DNA from: Desulfovibrionaceae bacterium UBA930 | GTDB taxonomy: Bacteria; Desulfobacterota; Desulfovibrionia; Desulfovibrionales; Desulfovibrionaceae | Assembly (NCBI GenBank): GCA_002293605.1 | Contig: DBDO01000201.1 | Coordinates: 5,645-12,827 of the forward strand | DNA: 7,183 bases | Direction: 5' to 3' | Part shown: piece after piece, positions 1 through 5,668 of the stretch | How the letters are laid out: every line of letters starts with the position of its first letter | Numbering within the stretch: the first letter of the stretch is position 1 | The notes under the pieces: model-generated | The model's input: the letters and a program-made list of their open reading frames with translations, nothing else | What the model was told of the DNA's origin: nothing | The model's database searches: none | Translations under genes and position numbers: made by a program

Positions 1-166
1 GAGGCCCCTGGACCCGCAATTTTTCGAAAAAGGGCGCAGAGCGCCATTTTTCGAAATTGGGATTGCAAAGGGCCGTTCGTCCTGAGCGAAACGAAGGCGA
101 ACTCATCTGAGTAAATCCTTTGCCAGGGGGTCTGGGGGAGGGAGTCCCCAGATAAAAACAGTCCGG
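1..166. other. Intergenic region rich in inverted repeats, no gene
   Basis: No convincing coding frame is seen. Several inverted repeats lie close together. A long imperfect hairpin at about 18-59 has a GGCGC/GCGCC core (33-37 with 41-45) extended by T-rich/A-rich CGAAAAA-type arms. GCAAAGG at 65-71 pairs with CCTTTGC at 117-123 and encloses smaller dyads (TTCGT 76-80 with ACGAA 91-95; ACTCA/TGAGT at 101-112). TCTGGGG at 131-137 pairs with CCCCAGA at 146-152, starting 15 nt past the kinase stop codon. None is followed by a clear U-tract on the minus strand, so a terminator role for the kinase operon is only plausible. The density of dyads also fits an extragenic repeat element whose left part lies outside the window. 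Confidence 0.5.
131..152 (-). terminator. Stem-loop just downstream of the histidine kinase gene
   Basis: A perfect 7-bp stem (TCTGGGG/CCCCAGA) with an 8-nt loop lies 15 nt beyond the kinase stop codon. The position suits transcript termination or 3'-end stabilisation. On the minus strand it is followed by C-rich sequence rather than U residues, so it does not meet the usual intrinsic terminator rule. The larger hairpin at 18-59 is an alternative end point. Confidence 0.3.
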
Positions 167-1831
167 CTATTCTCCGCTAAGGGGCAGGCGCACCGCAAAC
201 TCGGCTCCGCCTTCGGGGTGGTTGCAGGCGCTGACCTCGCCGCCCAGGCCTTCCATAATCGAATAGCAGATGGAAAGGCCAAGGCCAGTGCCTTCGCCCA
301 CCTTTTTGGTGGTGAAAAAGGGGTCGAAAATATGGGCGAGCCGCTCTTCGGGGATGCCCGCGCCGCTGTCACGTACGACAATACAGGCCCTGCCCGGCTG
401 ATCTTCGCACAGCCGGGTGGAGACGGTGACCGTGCCGCCCGCAGGCAGGGCGTCAATGGCGTTATCCAGAATGTTCAGCACCACCTGCTGCAACTGCCCT
501 ATATCCGTGGATACCCTGAGCTCCAGCGCGCTGAAATCGCGGATAATGTCTATGCCGCGAAAGCTGGCCTCGTTCTGTAAAAAGGCGATGGCCTGATCCA
601 CTATGGGGTTGAGGGGCAGACTTTCCGAAGCCGGGTCGATGCGGCGGGCAAAACCGAGCAGGCGATGGGTGATGTTCTTGGCCCGGTCCACGTTCTGCTC
701 CACCTTGAGCGCGGCGGCCTGTATGTCTTTATAGCCGCTCATGCTTTCGGGCTTTTCATCTTCCAGCAGGTCGCGTATCCAGCCTGCGTGTTCCCGAATC
801 AGCATCAGGGGGTTATTGATCTCGTGGGCCACGCCTGCGGCGAGCTTGCCAAGCGCCGCCATCTTGCTGGACTGCAACAGGCTGGCGTCATAGGCGGCCT
901 TTTCCTTGTCCGCCTGGATCAGACGCCGGATAATCAGACGGGTGGTGAGCCAGGTTCCCGCGCAGAGCGCAGCCAGACCCAGCAGAATGACGCTTGCGGC
1001 CATATAGCCCGCTCTTGCCAGCAGGGAGTAATGCTCGCTCGGGTTTTCAGCCGCCACCAGCATCCAGGGCGCGCGGGCCAGGGGAACCTTGGCCAAAAGC
1101 ATGGTGCGTCCCGCCAGTTCCTCTTCGAACAGGAGCTGCCCTTGCCTGGGCCAGGCGAGATCCACCCGGGACATCAGGCCGCCGAGCAGCATAGATTCCG
1201 TCTGCAAGCGCCCTTCCTTGCTGACAACAAAGGCATCGCTGTTAGCGGAAAGTCTGCTGGACTGCACAATGGAGGTAAAGACGGCGGAATCGACCGTGGC
1301 GCGTAAAATCCAGGAGCGGCCCGCCTCCTCGCGCATGATGGCGATAATAATGTGCGGAAAATGCCGAAAGCCGAGAAAGGCGTCGCTGACCACCACCCCT
1401 TTGCGCCTGACCTCGGCAAACCAGGCTTCGTTTTTGTAGTTGGCGTCCCCCACGTCATAGGAGCCCGCATAGGCGACATGGTTGCCCTCCATGTCAATGA
1501 CCCCAAGGTCGAGGTAGGAAGAGGAGTTGGCCTTGACCACGCGCAGAATTTCCGTGAGGCGGCCCGGCGCAATCAGATCCTCATAGCTGTGAATGCCGGC
1601 CAGGCTTTCAAGCTGGGCGATGCGTTCCTCAAAAAAGATGTCAATGGTCCGCCCCTTGCTACGGGCCAGATTTTCCACCTCGCGCTCGGTCTTGTTCAGA
1701 TAGAGACTGCTGAACTGGACCGGAATGAGCACGCCCACGAGCAGCATGGGCACAATGGCGAAACACAGGGTTGTGGCAATAATGACGTTGCGCAAGCGCG
1801 CATACTTGGCCTGAGCTGGTGGTTCCGCCAT
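167..1831 (-). CDS. Membrane sensor histidine kinase with an extracytoplasmic Cache-like domain
   Basis: This is an inner-membrane two-component sensor that should autophosphorylate on His and pass the phosphate to a response regulator not found here. Residue numbers count from a possible GTG start at 1837, six codon positions minus four longer than needed (MHM versus M). TM1 is about 18-40, TM2 about 276-298, and the intervening ~235 residues resemble a dCache domain. The kinase core is complete: H-box GVAHEINNPL with His338, N-box with N455 and N459, G1 with D490-S-G-A-G, F-box FDPFF at 504-508, and G2 GEGTGLGLS from 514. No PAS, HAMP or receiver domain is obvious, and the protein ends just after the ATPase domain, as in NtrB/FixL-like kinases. 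I choose the ATG at 1831 (two residues shorter, 554 aa) because a GGGGG tract sits about 5 nt upstream. The gene follows the 335-aa gene by only 13 bp, so the two are likely co-transcribed. The ligand is unknown. Confidence 0.93.
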   Translation of the reverse strand: MAEPPAQAKYARLRNVIIATTLCFAIVPMLLVGVLIPVQFSSLYLNKTEREVENLARSKGRTIDIFFEERIAQLESLAGIHSYEDLIAPGRLTEILRVVKANSSSYLDLGVIDMEGNHVAYAGSYDVGDANYKNEAWFAEVRRKGVVVSDAFLGFRHFPHIIIAIMREEAGRSWILRATVDSAVFTSIVQSSRLSANSDAFVVSKEGRLQTESMLLGGLMSRVDLAWPRQGQLLFEEELAGRTMLLAKVPLARAPWMLVAAENPSEHYSLLARAGYMAASVILLGLAALCAGTWLTTRLIIRRLIQADKEKAAYDASLLQSSKMAALGKLAAGVAHEINNPLMLIREHAGWIRDLLEDEKPESMSGYKDIQAAALKVEQNVDRAKNITHRLLGFARRIDPASESLPLNPIVDQAIAFLQNEASFRGIDIIRDFSALELRVSTDIGQLQQVVLNILDNAIDALPAGGTVTVSTRLCEDQPGRACIVVRDSGAGIPEERLAHIFDPFFTTKKVGEGTGLGLSICYSIMEGLGGEVSACNHPEGGAEFAVRLPLSGE

Positions 1832-1844
1832 ATGCACCCCCGAT

Positions 1845-2852
1845 TCATTTTTCCCTTGTATCTGAACGCATAAGCAGCCAGCCGTAGCGCGGGCGAACTC
1901 CGCCGTGCGGGATGAGGGCCTGGGCCTTGAGCGCGTCTGTTTCTATAATGCGACCCCGGCCCTGCTCCTTCCAGTCCCGGTCCAGCAGGATCATTTCCTC
2001 GCCTCTGGCAATGTGTTCCCCGGCCCTGGCAAAGGCGGCTTTGAAGCCGGAAAGCGCGGGTCCGCCCGAGGCGGGAAGATCCTTGAGCCCGTGGATGAAA
2101 AAGACGCCCTGGGCGGCCAGGGCCTTTTCAGCGCGGGAAAAGGTGCGCCAGTTGGCGAATCCTGCGGCAAAGGCCAGGAGCGCGGCTGCCACGGCTATGC
2201 CAAAGGCGGGCAGGCCGGTAAGGCGGCGAAAGAGCGAGGCATCGTTTTCCCTGCGCTCCTGTTCGGAAGCCCAGAGGGTCACGCTGAAGACCAGGGCCGG
2301 GTTTTGCTTACCGCCGTAAAGGATTCTCGTGTCCCGCTCGTCTATGCTGCCCGCGCTTTTCTCTCCGCCTTGTTCCGCCGGGGGGGGAATGAGGTCCTGC
2401 ACCGTGATCACGGCCTTGCCGGGCCGGGCCTCGGGCGGGGCTGAAAGCTCGGCCCGCCACATATGCCCGCCCATCCAGAAGCCCTTGTAAGTTTCAAAGG
2501 GCGTGAAGGAAAGGCCGGGATCCCCCTCTATGGAAAGGACGAGATCCGCATGGCTTTTGGCTTTGGCGGGCAGCATGCCGGAAACGAGCAGGCTCTCTCC
2601 CGGCGTCAGATCAATGGCGTTGAACTCATGGCGGATCAGGGTTTGCAGGGAATCCCCCACGGCCAGCGCGGCCAGGAGGAAAATCAGGGCGCTGAGGCGT
2701 CCGAAAAAACGGGACCTGGCCAGCAGGGCCGCAGCCTTTTGCAGAGCGCCCTGCCCTGGCGCAGGGGCCATTGCGGAAGGTGCCGGGTCCGGAGAAAGAC
2801 CGGCGTGCGGGGCAAGGTGCAGGGCCGCGTGCGCGGCAGGCTGCGGGCTCAT
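1845..2852 (-). CDS. Unknown two-TM membrane protein with extracytoplasmic domain (335 aa)
   Basis: I do not recognise a family. The first ~45 residues are rich in Ala, Pro and His and probably cytoplasmic. TM1 is about 53-68, followed by a ~140-residue domain (69-210) expected outside the cytoplasm, TM2 about 211-233, then a ~100-residue cytoplasmic C-terminus with mixed charge. No catalytic motif is evident. The start ATG at 2852 overlaps the stop of the upstream 106-aa gene (ATGA), and there is only a weak Shine-Dalgarno (AGGG about 11 nt away), which points to translational coupling. The stop lies 13 bp before the kinase ATG. By position it may be an accessory sensor, or a modulator of the kinase, but that is inference. 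Met28 is a possible later start, though the overlap favours 2852. Confidence 0.85.
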   Translation of the reverse strand: MSPQPAAHAALHLAPHAGLSPDPAPSAMAPAPGQGALQKAAALLARSRFFGRLSALIFLLAALAVGDSLQTLIRHEFNAIDLTPGESLLVSGMLPAKAKSHADLVLSIEGDPGLSFTPFETYKGFWMGGHMWRAELSAPPEARPGKAVITVQDLIPPPAEQGGEKSAGSIDERDTRILYGGKQNPALVFSVTLWASEQERRENDASLFRRLTGLPAFGIAVAAALLAFAAGFANWRTFSRAEKALAAQGVFFIHGLKDLPASGGPALSGFKAAFARAGEHIARGEEMILLDRDWKEQGRGRIIETDALKAQALIPHGGVRPRYGWLLMRSDTREK

Positions 2853-3169
2853 CGGCTTTCAGCCCTGGCAATAAGCCTGCGCCCTATAATGGCGGCAATA
2901 ATGGTGGGCACGAGCAGGCTGAAGAAAATTTTGAAAAACACAGGGGTCAGCCGATCCGGGTCTTGCGCGGCAAAATACATGGCAAGGGTAAGTTCGGCCA
3001 GTACCAGCACATTGACGCACACTGCGAAAAGCTTCATGCGCGGGCTGCTGGTCAGGCTCACCTTTTGCGCCGCGCCCATGTCATGGCTCTGCGCGTCCGC
3101 TTCCTGATGTTCCTGCGCAGGGCTTTGCGCCGCAAAGGGGGTAGTGCTCGGGGTCTGGGTGCCGTGCAT
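2849..3169 (-). CDS. Small two-TM membrane protein (106 aa), unknown function
   Basis: It has a polar N-terminal tail of about 44 residues rich in Gln, Ser, Thr and Ala, then two hydrophobic helices at roughly 46-66 and 76-96 joined by a short loop containing DPDR, and a basic C-terminus (GRRLIARAESR). This suggests a small inner-membrane hairpin with its ends in the cytoplasm. The ATG at 3169 has GGAGA at 3176-3180, 6 nt upstream, and the gene is the first of the kinase operon. Its stop overlaps the next start by 4 bp. Internal Met31 or Met45 could be alternative starts, but neither explains the good ribosome-binding site. Function is unknown; a structural or regulatory partner of the kinase or the 335-aa protein is a positional guess. 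Confidence 0.8.
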   Translation of the reverse strand: MHGTQTPSTTPFAAQSPAQEHQEADAQSHDMGAAQKVSLTSSPRMKLFAVCVNVLVLAELTLAMYFAAQDPDRLTPVFFKIFFSLLVPTIIAAIIGRRLIARAESR

Positions 3170-3214
3170 AGTCTGTCTCCGGGCTGGTTAGGCGCATTTT
3201 CGGGCAGGGATGAA

Positions 3215-3242
3215 ATCTTACGTATTTTCCGATAAAGTTCAA
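3215..3242 (-). promoter_or_regulatory. Weak candidate sigma-70 promoter for the kinase operon
   Basis: On the minus strand TTGAAC (3242-3237) is followed after 16 bp by TAAGAT (3220-3215), four of six matches at each hexamer. It lies just past the stem-loop at 3247-3287 and about 46 bp before the 3169 start codon. It would allow the three-gene kinase unit to be transcribed apart from the transporter genes. No sigma-54 -24/-12 motif was seen in this gap. Confidence 0.3.
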
Positions 3243-3246
3243 GGGA

Positions 3247-3287
3247 AACGCGGCGGCCGATTCCGTATGGAGAAAGGCCGCCGCGTT
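3247..3287 (-). terminator. Perfect 12-bp GC-rich stem-loop after the lipoprotein gene
   Basis: AACGCGGCGGCC (3247-3258) and GGCCGCCGCGTT (3276-3287) are exact reverse complements around a 17-nt loop. The stem begins 13 nt after the lipoprotein stop codon. On the minus strand it is followed by TCCCTTGAACTTT, so with the stem's own TT there are only three consecutive U residues. It is either an intrinsic-like terminator of the transporter operon or a partial terminator/RNA-stability element that lets some transcription reach the kinase genes. Confidence 0.6.
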
Positions 3288-3300
3288 CAAGTATAGCCTG

Positions 3301-3921
3301 TTATCTTCTGTTGATGTTGGTGCGGGTCACGTTCATGAAGCGCAGGGCCTTGCCGTCTTCCTTATAGTAGATGCGCACTTCATCGCCCGCATCCCAGTCT
3401 TCGGCCTTGTACTTGGCAAAGTGTTCAGGCGCCAGCTTGATTTCACTGAGCATTTCCTGACGGCGCGAGTAGATCTTGATGGTCCGCTCGGTCGCGTTTA
3501 TTTCCGGGAACTTGCGTTCCTTGCGCGTGGCTTCGTCCCACACCAGGGGGTGGCGTTTGCGCACGCTCACATCGTTGACATTGCTGATCAGCTCAAAGGG
3601 AATTTTATCGAAACTGTTCGTTTCGAAATTATACATGGTGATGGTTTTGTCCGTCACGTTCAGGTTCACCCTGAGCGCGGCCACGGGCTCCTGGCCCATT
3701 TCGCCGGGTACTTCGGGGATGACGAACTTGTGGGCGGGCAGCACATCGTATTTCGGATTTCTGGCGTCCAGCCCGCTGTCTTTGACAATCCAGGCGGTGG
3801 GAGGCTTGGTGGTCTTGTCGTATTTCACCACGCGGCCCTGTTCTACATCGCCGTACTTATCGCAACCCATCACAGAGAGGGCGACAAGCGCGAGGAGCAT
3901 GGGCAGTATCTTGCGCACCAT
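3301..3921 (-). CDS. Lipoprotein of a Desulfovibrio-type uncharacterised family (206 aa)
   Basis: The N-terminus MVRKILPMLLALVALSVMGC is a lipoprotein signal: two basic residues, a hydrophobic stretch and a V-M-G-C lipobox with Cys20 as the lipidated residue. The mature ~187 residues are soluble, rich in Lys, Asp and beta-type segments, with no metal or catalytic motif seen. It should be anchored in the periplasm, facing inner or outer membrane. I chose ATG 3921 because AAAGGAG lies about 8 nt upstream and the start places the signal peptide exactly at the N-terminus; an upstream in-frame extension would overlap the permease gene and bury the signal. From memory it resembles the family called DUF4881, found mainly in Desulfovibrio, but this is unchecked. 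It lies 41 bp after the permease, so it is probably the third gene of that operon. Role in ligand capture or envelope sensing is inference. Confidence 0.87.
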   Translation of the reverse strand: MVRKILPMLLALVALSVMGCDKYGDVEQGRVVKYDKTTKPPTAWIVKDSGLDARNPKYDVLPAHKFVIPEVPGEMGQEPVAALRVNLNVTDKTITMYNFETNSFDKIPFELISNVNDVSVRKRHPLVWDEATRKERKFPEINATERTIKIYSRRQEMLSEIKLAPEHFAKYKAEDWDAGDEVRIYYKEDGKALRFMNVTRTNINRR

Positions 3922-3962
3922 AGGTCGTACTCCTTTACTTTCCATAGGGCTTTGGCAGCCGG

Positions 3963-5021
3963 TTACTGGGCCCCGGCCTTCTTTTCGGCCAGTTCGTTCT
4001 TCACGCCTTGGACCATCTTGACCGCGATATACAGCGACATGCACGACACCAGACCGAGCACCAGCACGGTGGAACCGGCGTCCAGGAAGGCGGTCAGGCT
4101 GGGCACCAGCGGCTGGATCATCTTCATGACGATGGAAACCGCGCAGCCGATGACGCAGATGCCAAAGGCGATGCGGATGCCGTAACCCTGGATGTATTTG
4201 GTGGCCACAGCGCCGACCTGCGCGCCCACGGCAGCGCCGACCAGCATGACCATGGCGGCCACCAGCTCAGTACGACCCTTGTAGGTGTAGGTACCCGCGC
4301 CGTAGAGGCCGGAGATCATCACCTCGAAAAGGTCGGTGCCGACAGCAACGTGCGTGGGGCAGCCCACCAGGTAGATAAGGGCGGGCATGCGGATAAGACC
4401 GCCGCCGATGCCCAGGATGCCGGCCAGCCAGCCGGTCAGGAAGGAGACGAAGACCGGCAGCCAGAGCGAGCAGTAAATGCCGGAGGTCTTCAGGTTCACC
4501 ATGGGCGGAATGTGAATCTTGTGCAGGGCTTCGGCCCAGTTCACGCCCGTGGCCATAGCGTCGAGCTTCTGGCCCTGGCTCTTGGCCAGCTTTTCCTTCT
4601 GAACGCGCTTGTGCAGGTCGTAGAAGACCATCCAGGCGATGAAGGAGAGCAGGCCGATATAGATCCAGCGCACCACAATGTTGATGTTGCCTATGCGTTC
4701 AAGCCACATCACCATCTGCGCGCCCACCTCAAAGCCGACAACCGTGCCTACGAGCATGATAATGCCCAGTTTGTAGTCCACGTTGCCGAATTTGCCGTGG
4801 CGGAGCGTGGAAATAAGCGATTTGCCCGCCATGTGGGCAATGTCCGTCCCGATGGCGAAAGCCATGGGAAAGCCGAGAATGTTCAGGCCGGGGGTCACCA
4901 TCCAGGCGCCGCCCATGCCGAAGAATCCGCCGATGATGCCAACGCCCACGCCAAGAATGATCAGGCCGGGCCAGAAGATCGATACGCCCGAAATGGGCAT
5001 GGTCATATAGAGCCAATCCAT
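3963..5021 (-). CDS. TauE/SafE (TSUP) family anion permease, putative sulfite/organosulfonate transporter
   Basis: A 352-aa polytopic inner-membrane protein with the internal duplication typical of TauE/SafE. The first repeat signature GIIGGFFGMGGAWMVTPGL at about 28-46, followed by AIGTD (56-60), is mirrored by GWLAGILGIGGGLIRMPAL at about 197-215 followed by AVGTD (226-230). About eight hydrophobic segments are visible. The halves are separated by a charged, Lys-rich stretch (~136-178) likely cytoplasmic, which makes the protein longer than the typical ~250-residue members. The family moves sulfite, sulfoacetate, thiosulfate or related anions, usually as exporters; the actual substrate and direction here cannot be read from sequence. 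ATG 5021 has a strong AAGGAGGAA site 5-7 nt upstream. It follows the 99-aa gene by 27 bp and precedes the lipoprotein by 41 bp, in an operon facing the sigma-54 promoter. Confidence 0.92.
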   Translation of the reverse strand: MDWLYMTMPISGVSIFWPGLIILGVGVGIIGGFFGMGGAWMVTPGLNILGFPMAFAIGTDIAHMAGKSLISTLRHGKFGNVDYKLGIIMLVGTVVGFEVGAQMVMWLERIGNINIVVRWIYIGLLSFIAWMVFYDLHKRVQKEKLAKSQGQKLDAMATGVNWAEALHKIHIPPMVNLKTSGIYCSLWLPVFVSFLTGWLAGILGIGGGLIRMPALIYLVGCPTHVAVGTDLFEVMISGLYGAGTYTYKGRTELVAAMVMLVGAAVGAQVGAVATKYIQGYGIRIAFGICVIGCAVSIVMKMIQPLVPSLTAFLDAGSTVLVLGLVSCMSLYIAVKMVQGVKNELAEKKAGAQ

Positions 5022-5048
5022 AAGGCTTCCTCCTTGGTCCGTGCCTGC

Positions 5049-5348
5049 TTAATGTTCGGCGACTTTGCGCTTGGTGAGGTCAATGCCTATCCAGCCCATG
5101 ATGACATCGGCAATAAAGCCGAATATGCAGCCCGTGACCGGGATCAGCACAATTGTCAGCAGTGTGAACTGCATGTGGCTCTCATTATAAAGACTCCCCC
5201 ACCAGTGCATGACGCCCGTGAGTTTCCGCGTGTCGGAAACAATGACAATGGGGGCACCGCCGCCGCCGGCAGCCGATGCGCACAGGGCGGGCAGCAGCAT
5301 CAGGCAGCTCGCCGTGGCCATGAACAGCCATTTCTTCATACCTCTCAT
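5049..5348 (-). CDS. Small protein with signal peptide and one TM segment, first gene of the transporter operon (99 aa)
   Basis: Residues 1-27 form a signal peptide: MRGMKK basic start, hydrophobic core, and ALCASAA with likely cleavage after Ala26 or Ala27. A short Gly-rich and polar extracytoplasmic part follows, with a notable HWWGSLYNESH stretch at 48-58, then one TM helix at about 61-85 and a basic cytoplasmic tail (LTKRKVAEH). No known family is recognised. I chose ATG 5348 because GGAGG (5354-5358) lies 5 nt upstream; a longer frame to 5429 would run through the leader hairpin and hide the signal peptide, and ATG 5339 has a Shine-Dalgarno too close. Its position directly before the TauE/SafE permease, 27 bp apart, suggests a small transporter subunit or a partner in its assembly. 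That is inference. Confidence 0.85.
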   Translation of the reverse strand: MRGMKKWLFMATASCLMLLPALCASAAGGGGAPIVIVSDTRKLTGVMHWWGSLYNESHMQFTLLTIVLIPVTGCIFGFIADVIMGWIGIDLTKRKVAEH

Positions 5349-5398
5349 AGGAACCTCCGGTACTCGTGAAACAGAAAAGTAAACTCCCCAGCCGATGA

Positions 5399-5434
5399 GA
5401 GCATTGGCCGCACCTCTATAAAGGTACAATGCTC
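5399..5434 (-). promoter_or_regulatory. Stem-loop in the transporter operon 5' leader
   Basis: GAGCATTG (5399-5406) and CAATGCTC (5427-5434) are exact reverse complements. Within the 20-nt loop, ACCT (5412-5415) and AGGT (5422-5425) form a second inner stem. The structure lies 51 nt before the ATG at 5348 and inside the ~166-nt leader predicted from the sigma-54 promoter. It does not mask the GGAGG site and has no U-tract, so it may serve mRNA stability or a regulatory fold. No known riboswitch is recognised. Confidence 0.45.
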
Positions 5435-5524
5435 ATGAAAAAAATTTTCCGGCGCTCCGGCACTGCACGATGCTTTTTACCCGACCGCCGCCTGCTTTTG
5501 CGCTCTTTACACTCCGGCTCTAAG

Positions 5525-5540
5525 AGCAAAGAGCATGCCA
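5525..5540 (-). promoter_or_regulatory. Sigma-54 (RpoN) promoter of the small protein-permease-lipoprotein operon
   Basis: Read on the minus strand, 5540 to 5525 is TGGCATGCTCTTTGCT, matching the TGGCACG-N4-TTGCW consensus at all positions but one. The invariant GG (5539-5538, -25/-24) and GC (5527-5526, -13/-12) are separated by exactly 10 bp. The start of transcription is predicted near 5514, giving a ~166-nt leader before ATG 5348. Such promoters need an ATP-driven enhancer-binding protein, and one is encoded divergently 115 bp away, which strongly supports the call. Confidence 0.85.
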
Positions 5541-5585
5541 TTTCGTCTTTCGCAAAATTTATTCCTTCGCCCCCTTGTGATTTTT

Positions 5586-5615
5586 TTTACAATGTGAGAG
5601 GTTACATTTTGTAAT
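5586..5615 (+). promoter_or_regulatory. Sigma-70-like promoter of the sigma-54 activator gene
   Basis: TTTACA (5586-5591, five of six to TTGACA) is followed after 18 bp by TGTAAT (5610-5615, five of six to TATAAT). Transcription would start near 5622, leaving a leader of about 33 nt before ATG 5655. The AATGTGA-N4-TTACATT dyad fills the spacer and the first TTTCGCGAT repeat touches the -10, so bound protein could repress this promoter. Confidence 0.6.
5591..5608. promoter_or_regulatory. Dyad AATGTGA-N4-TTACATT, candidate operator or enhancer site
   Basis: An 18-bp inverted repeat with 6 of 7 arm positions paired, flanked by a second nearly concentric pair TTACAA (5587-5592)/TTGTAA (5609-5614). 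Its centre is about 86 bp upstream of the predicted sigma-54 start, a usual position for an enhancer-binding-protein site, and it also lies between the -35 and -10 of the activator promoter. It resembles CRP/FNR half-sites but the 4-bp spacing does not suit CRP. Confidence 0.45.
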
Positions 5616-5668
5616 TTCGCGATCCCGCGTTCACCGTTTCGCGATGGAGGGGCCATGCGTTTCGCGAT
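5615..5668 (+). repeat. Three phased direct repeats TTTCGCGAT
   Basis: Exact 9-bp copies begin at 5615, 5637 and 5660 (spacing 22 and 23 bp, about two helical turns). Copies two and three share an extended CGTTTCGCGAT. Each holds the palindromic core TCGCGA. The array runs from the predicted transcription start of the activator gene across its ribosome-binding site into codons 2-5. A weaker copy, TTTCGCAAA, lies at 5548-5556, 67 bp to the left. This looks like a cooperative binding array, perhaps for the activator itself. Confidence 0.55.

Noticed and set aside
4008..5369. Long open frame on the plus strand (453 codons) opposite the permease gene
   Set aside because: Its product is dominated by His, Asp, Gln and Ala with no domain, and it is the antisense of three well-supported genes; the open frame reflects GC-rich codon bias.
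5444..5460. Small CCGG hairpin followed on the minus strand by AAAATTTTTTT as an intrinsic terminator
   Set aside because: The stem is only 4 bp and the T-run is separated by four A residues; kept only as a possible leader element.
5459..5473. Plus-strand sequence GGCACTGCACGATGC resembling a sigma-54 promoter
   Set aside because: The GG and GC are 11 bp apart rather than the strict 10, and it points away from the minus-strand operon; the promoter at 5525-5540 is far better.
5594..5606. TGTGA...TTACA as a CRP site
   Set aside because: The half-sites are 4 bp apart, not the 6 bp CRP needs, so it is reported only as a dyad.
5429..5614. Plus-strand open frame of 61 codons in the divergent intergenic region
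   Set aside because: It has no good ribosome-binding site or domain and lies across the sigma-54 promoter and leader hairpin.
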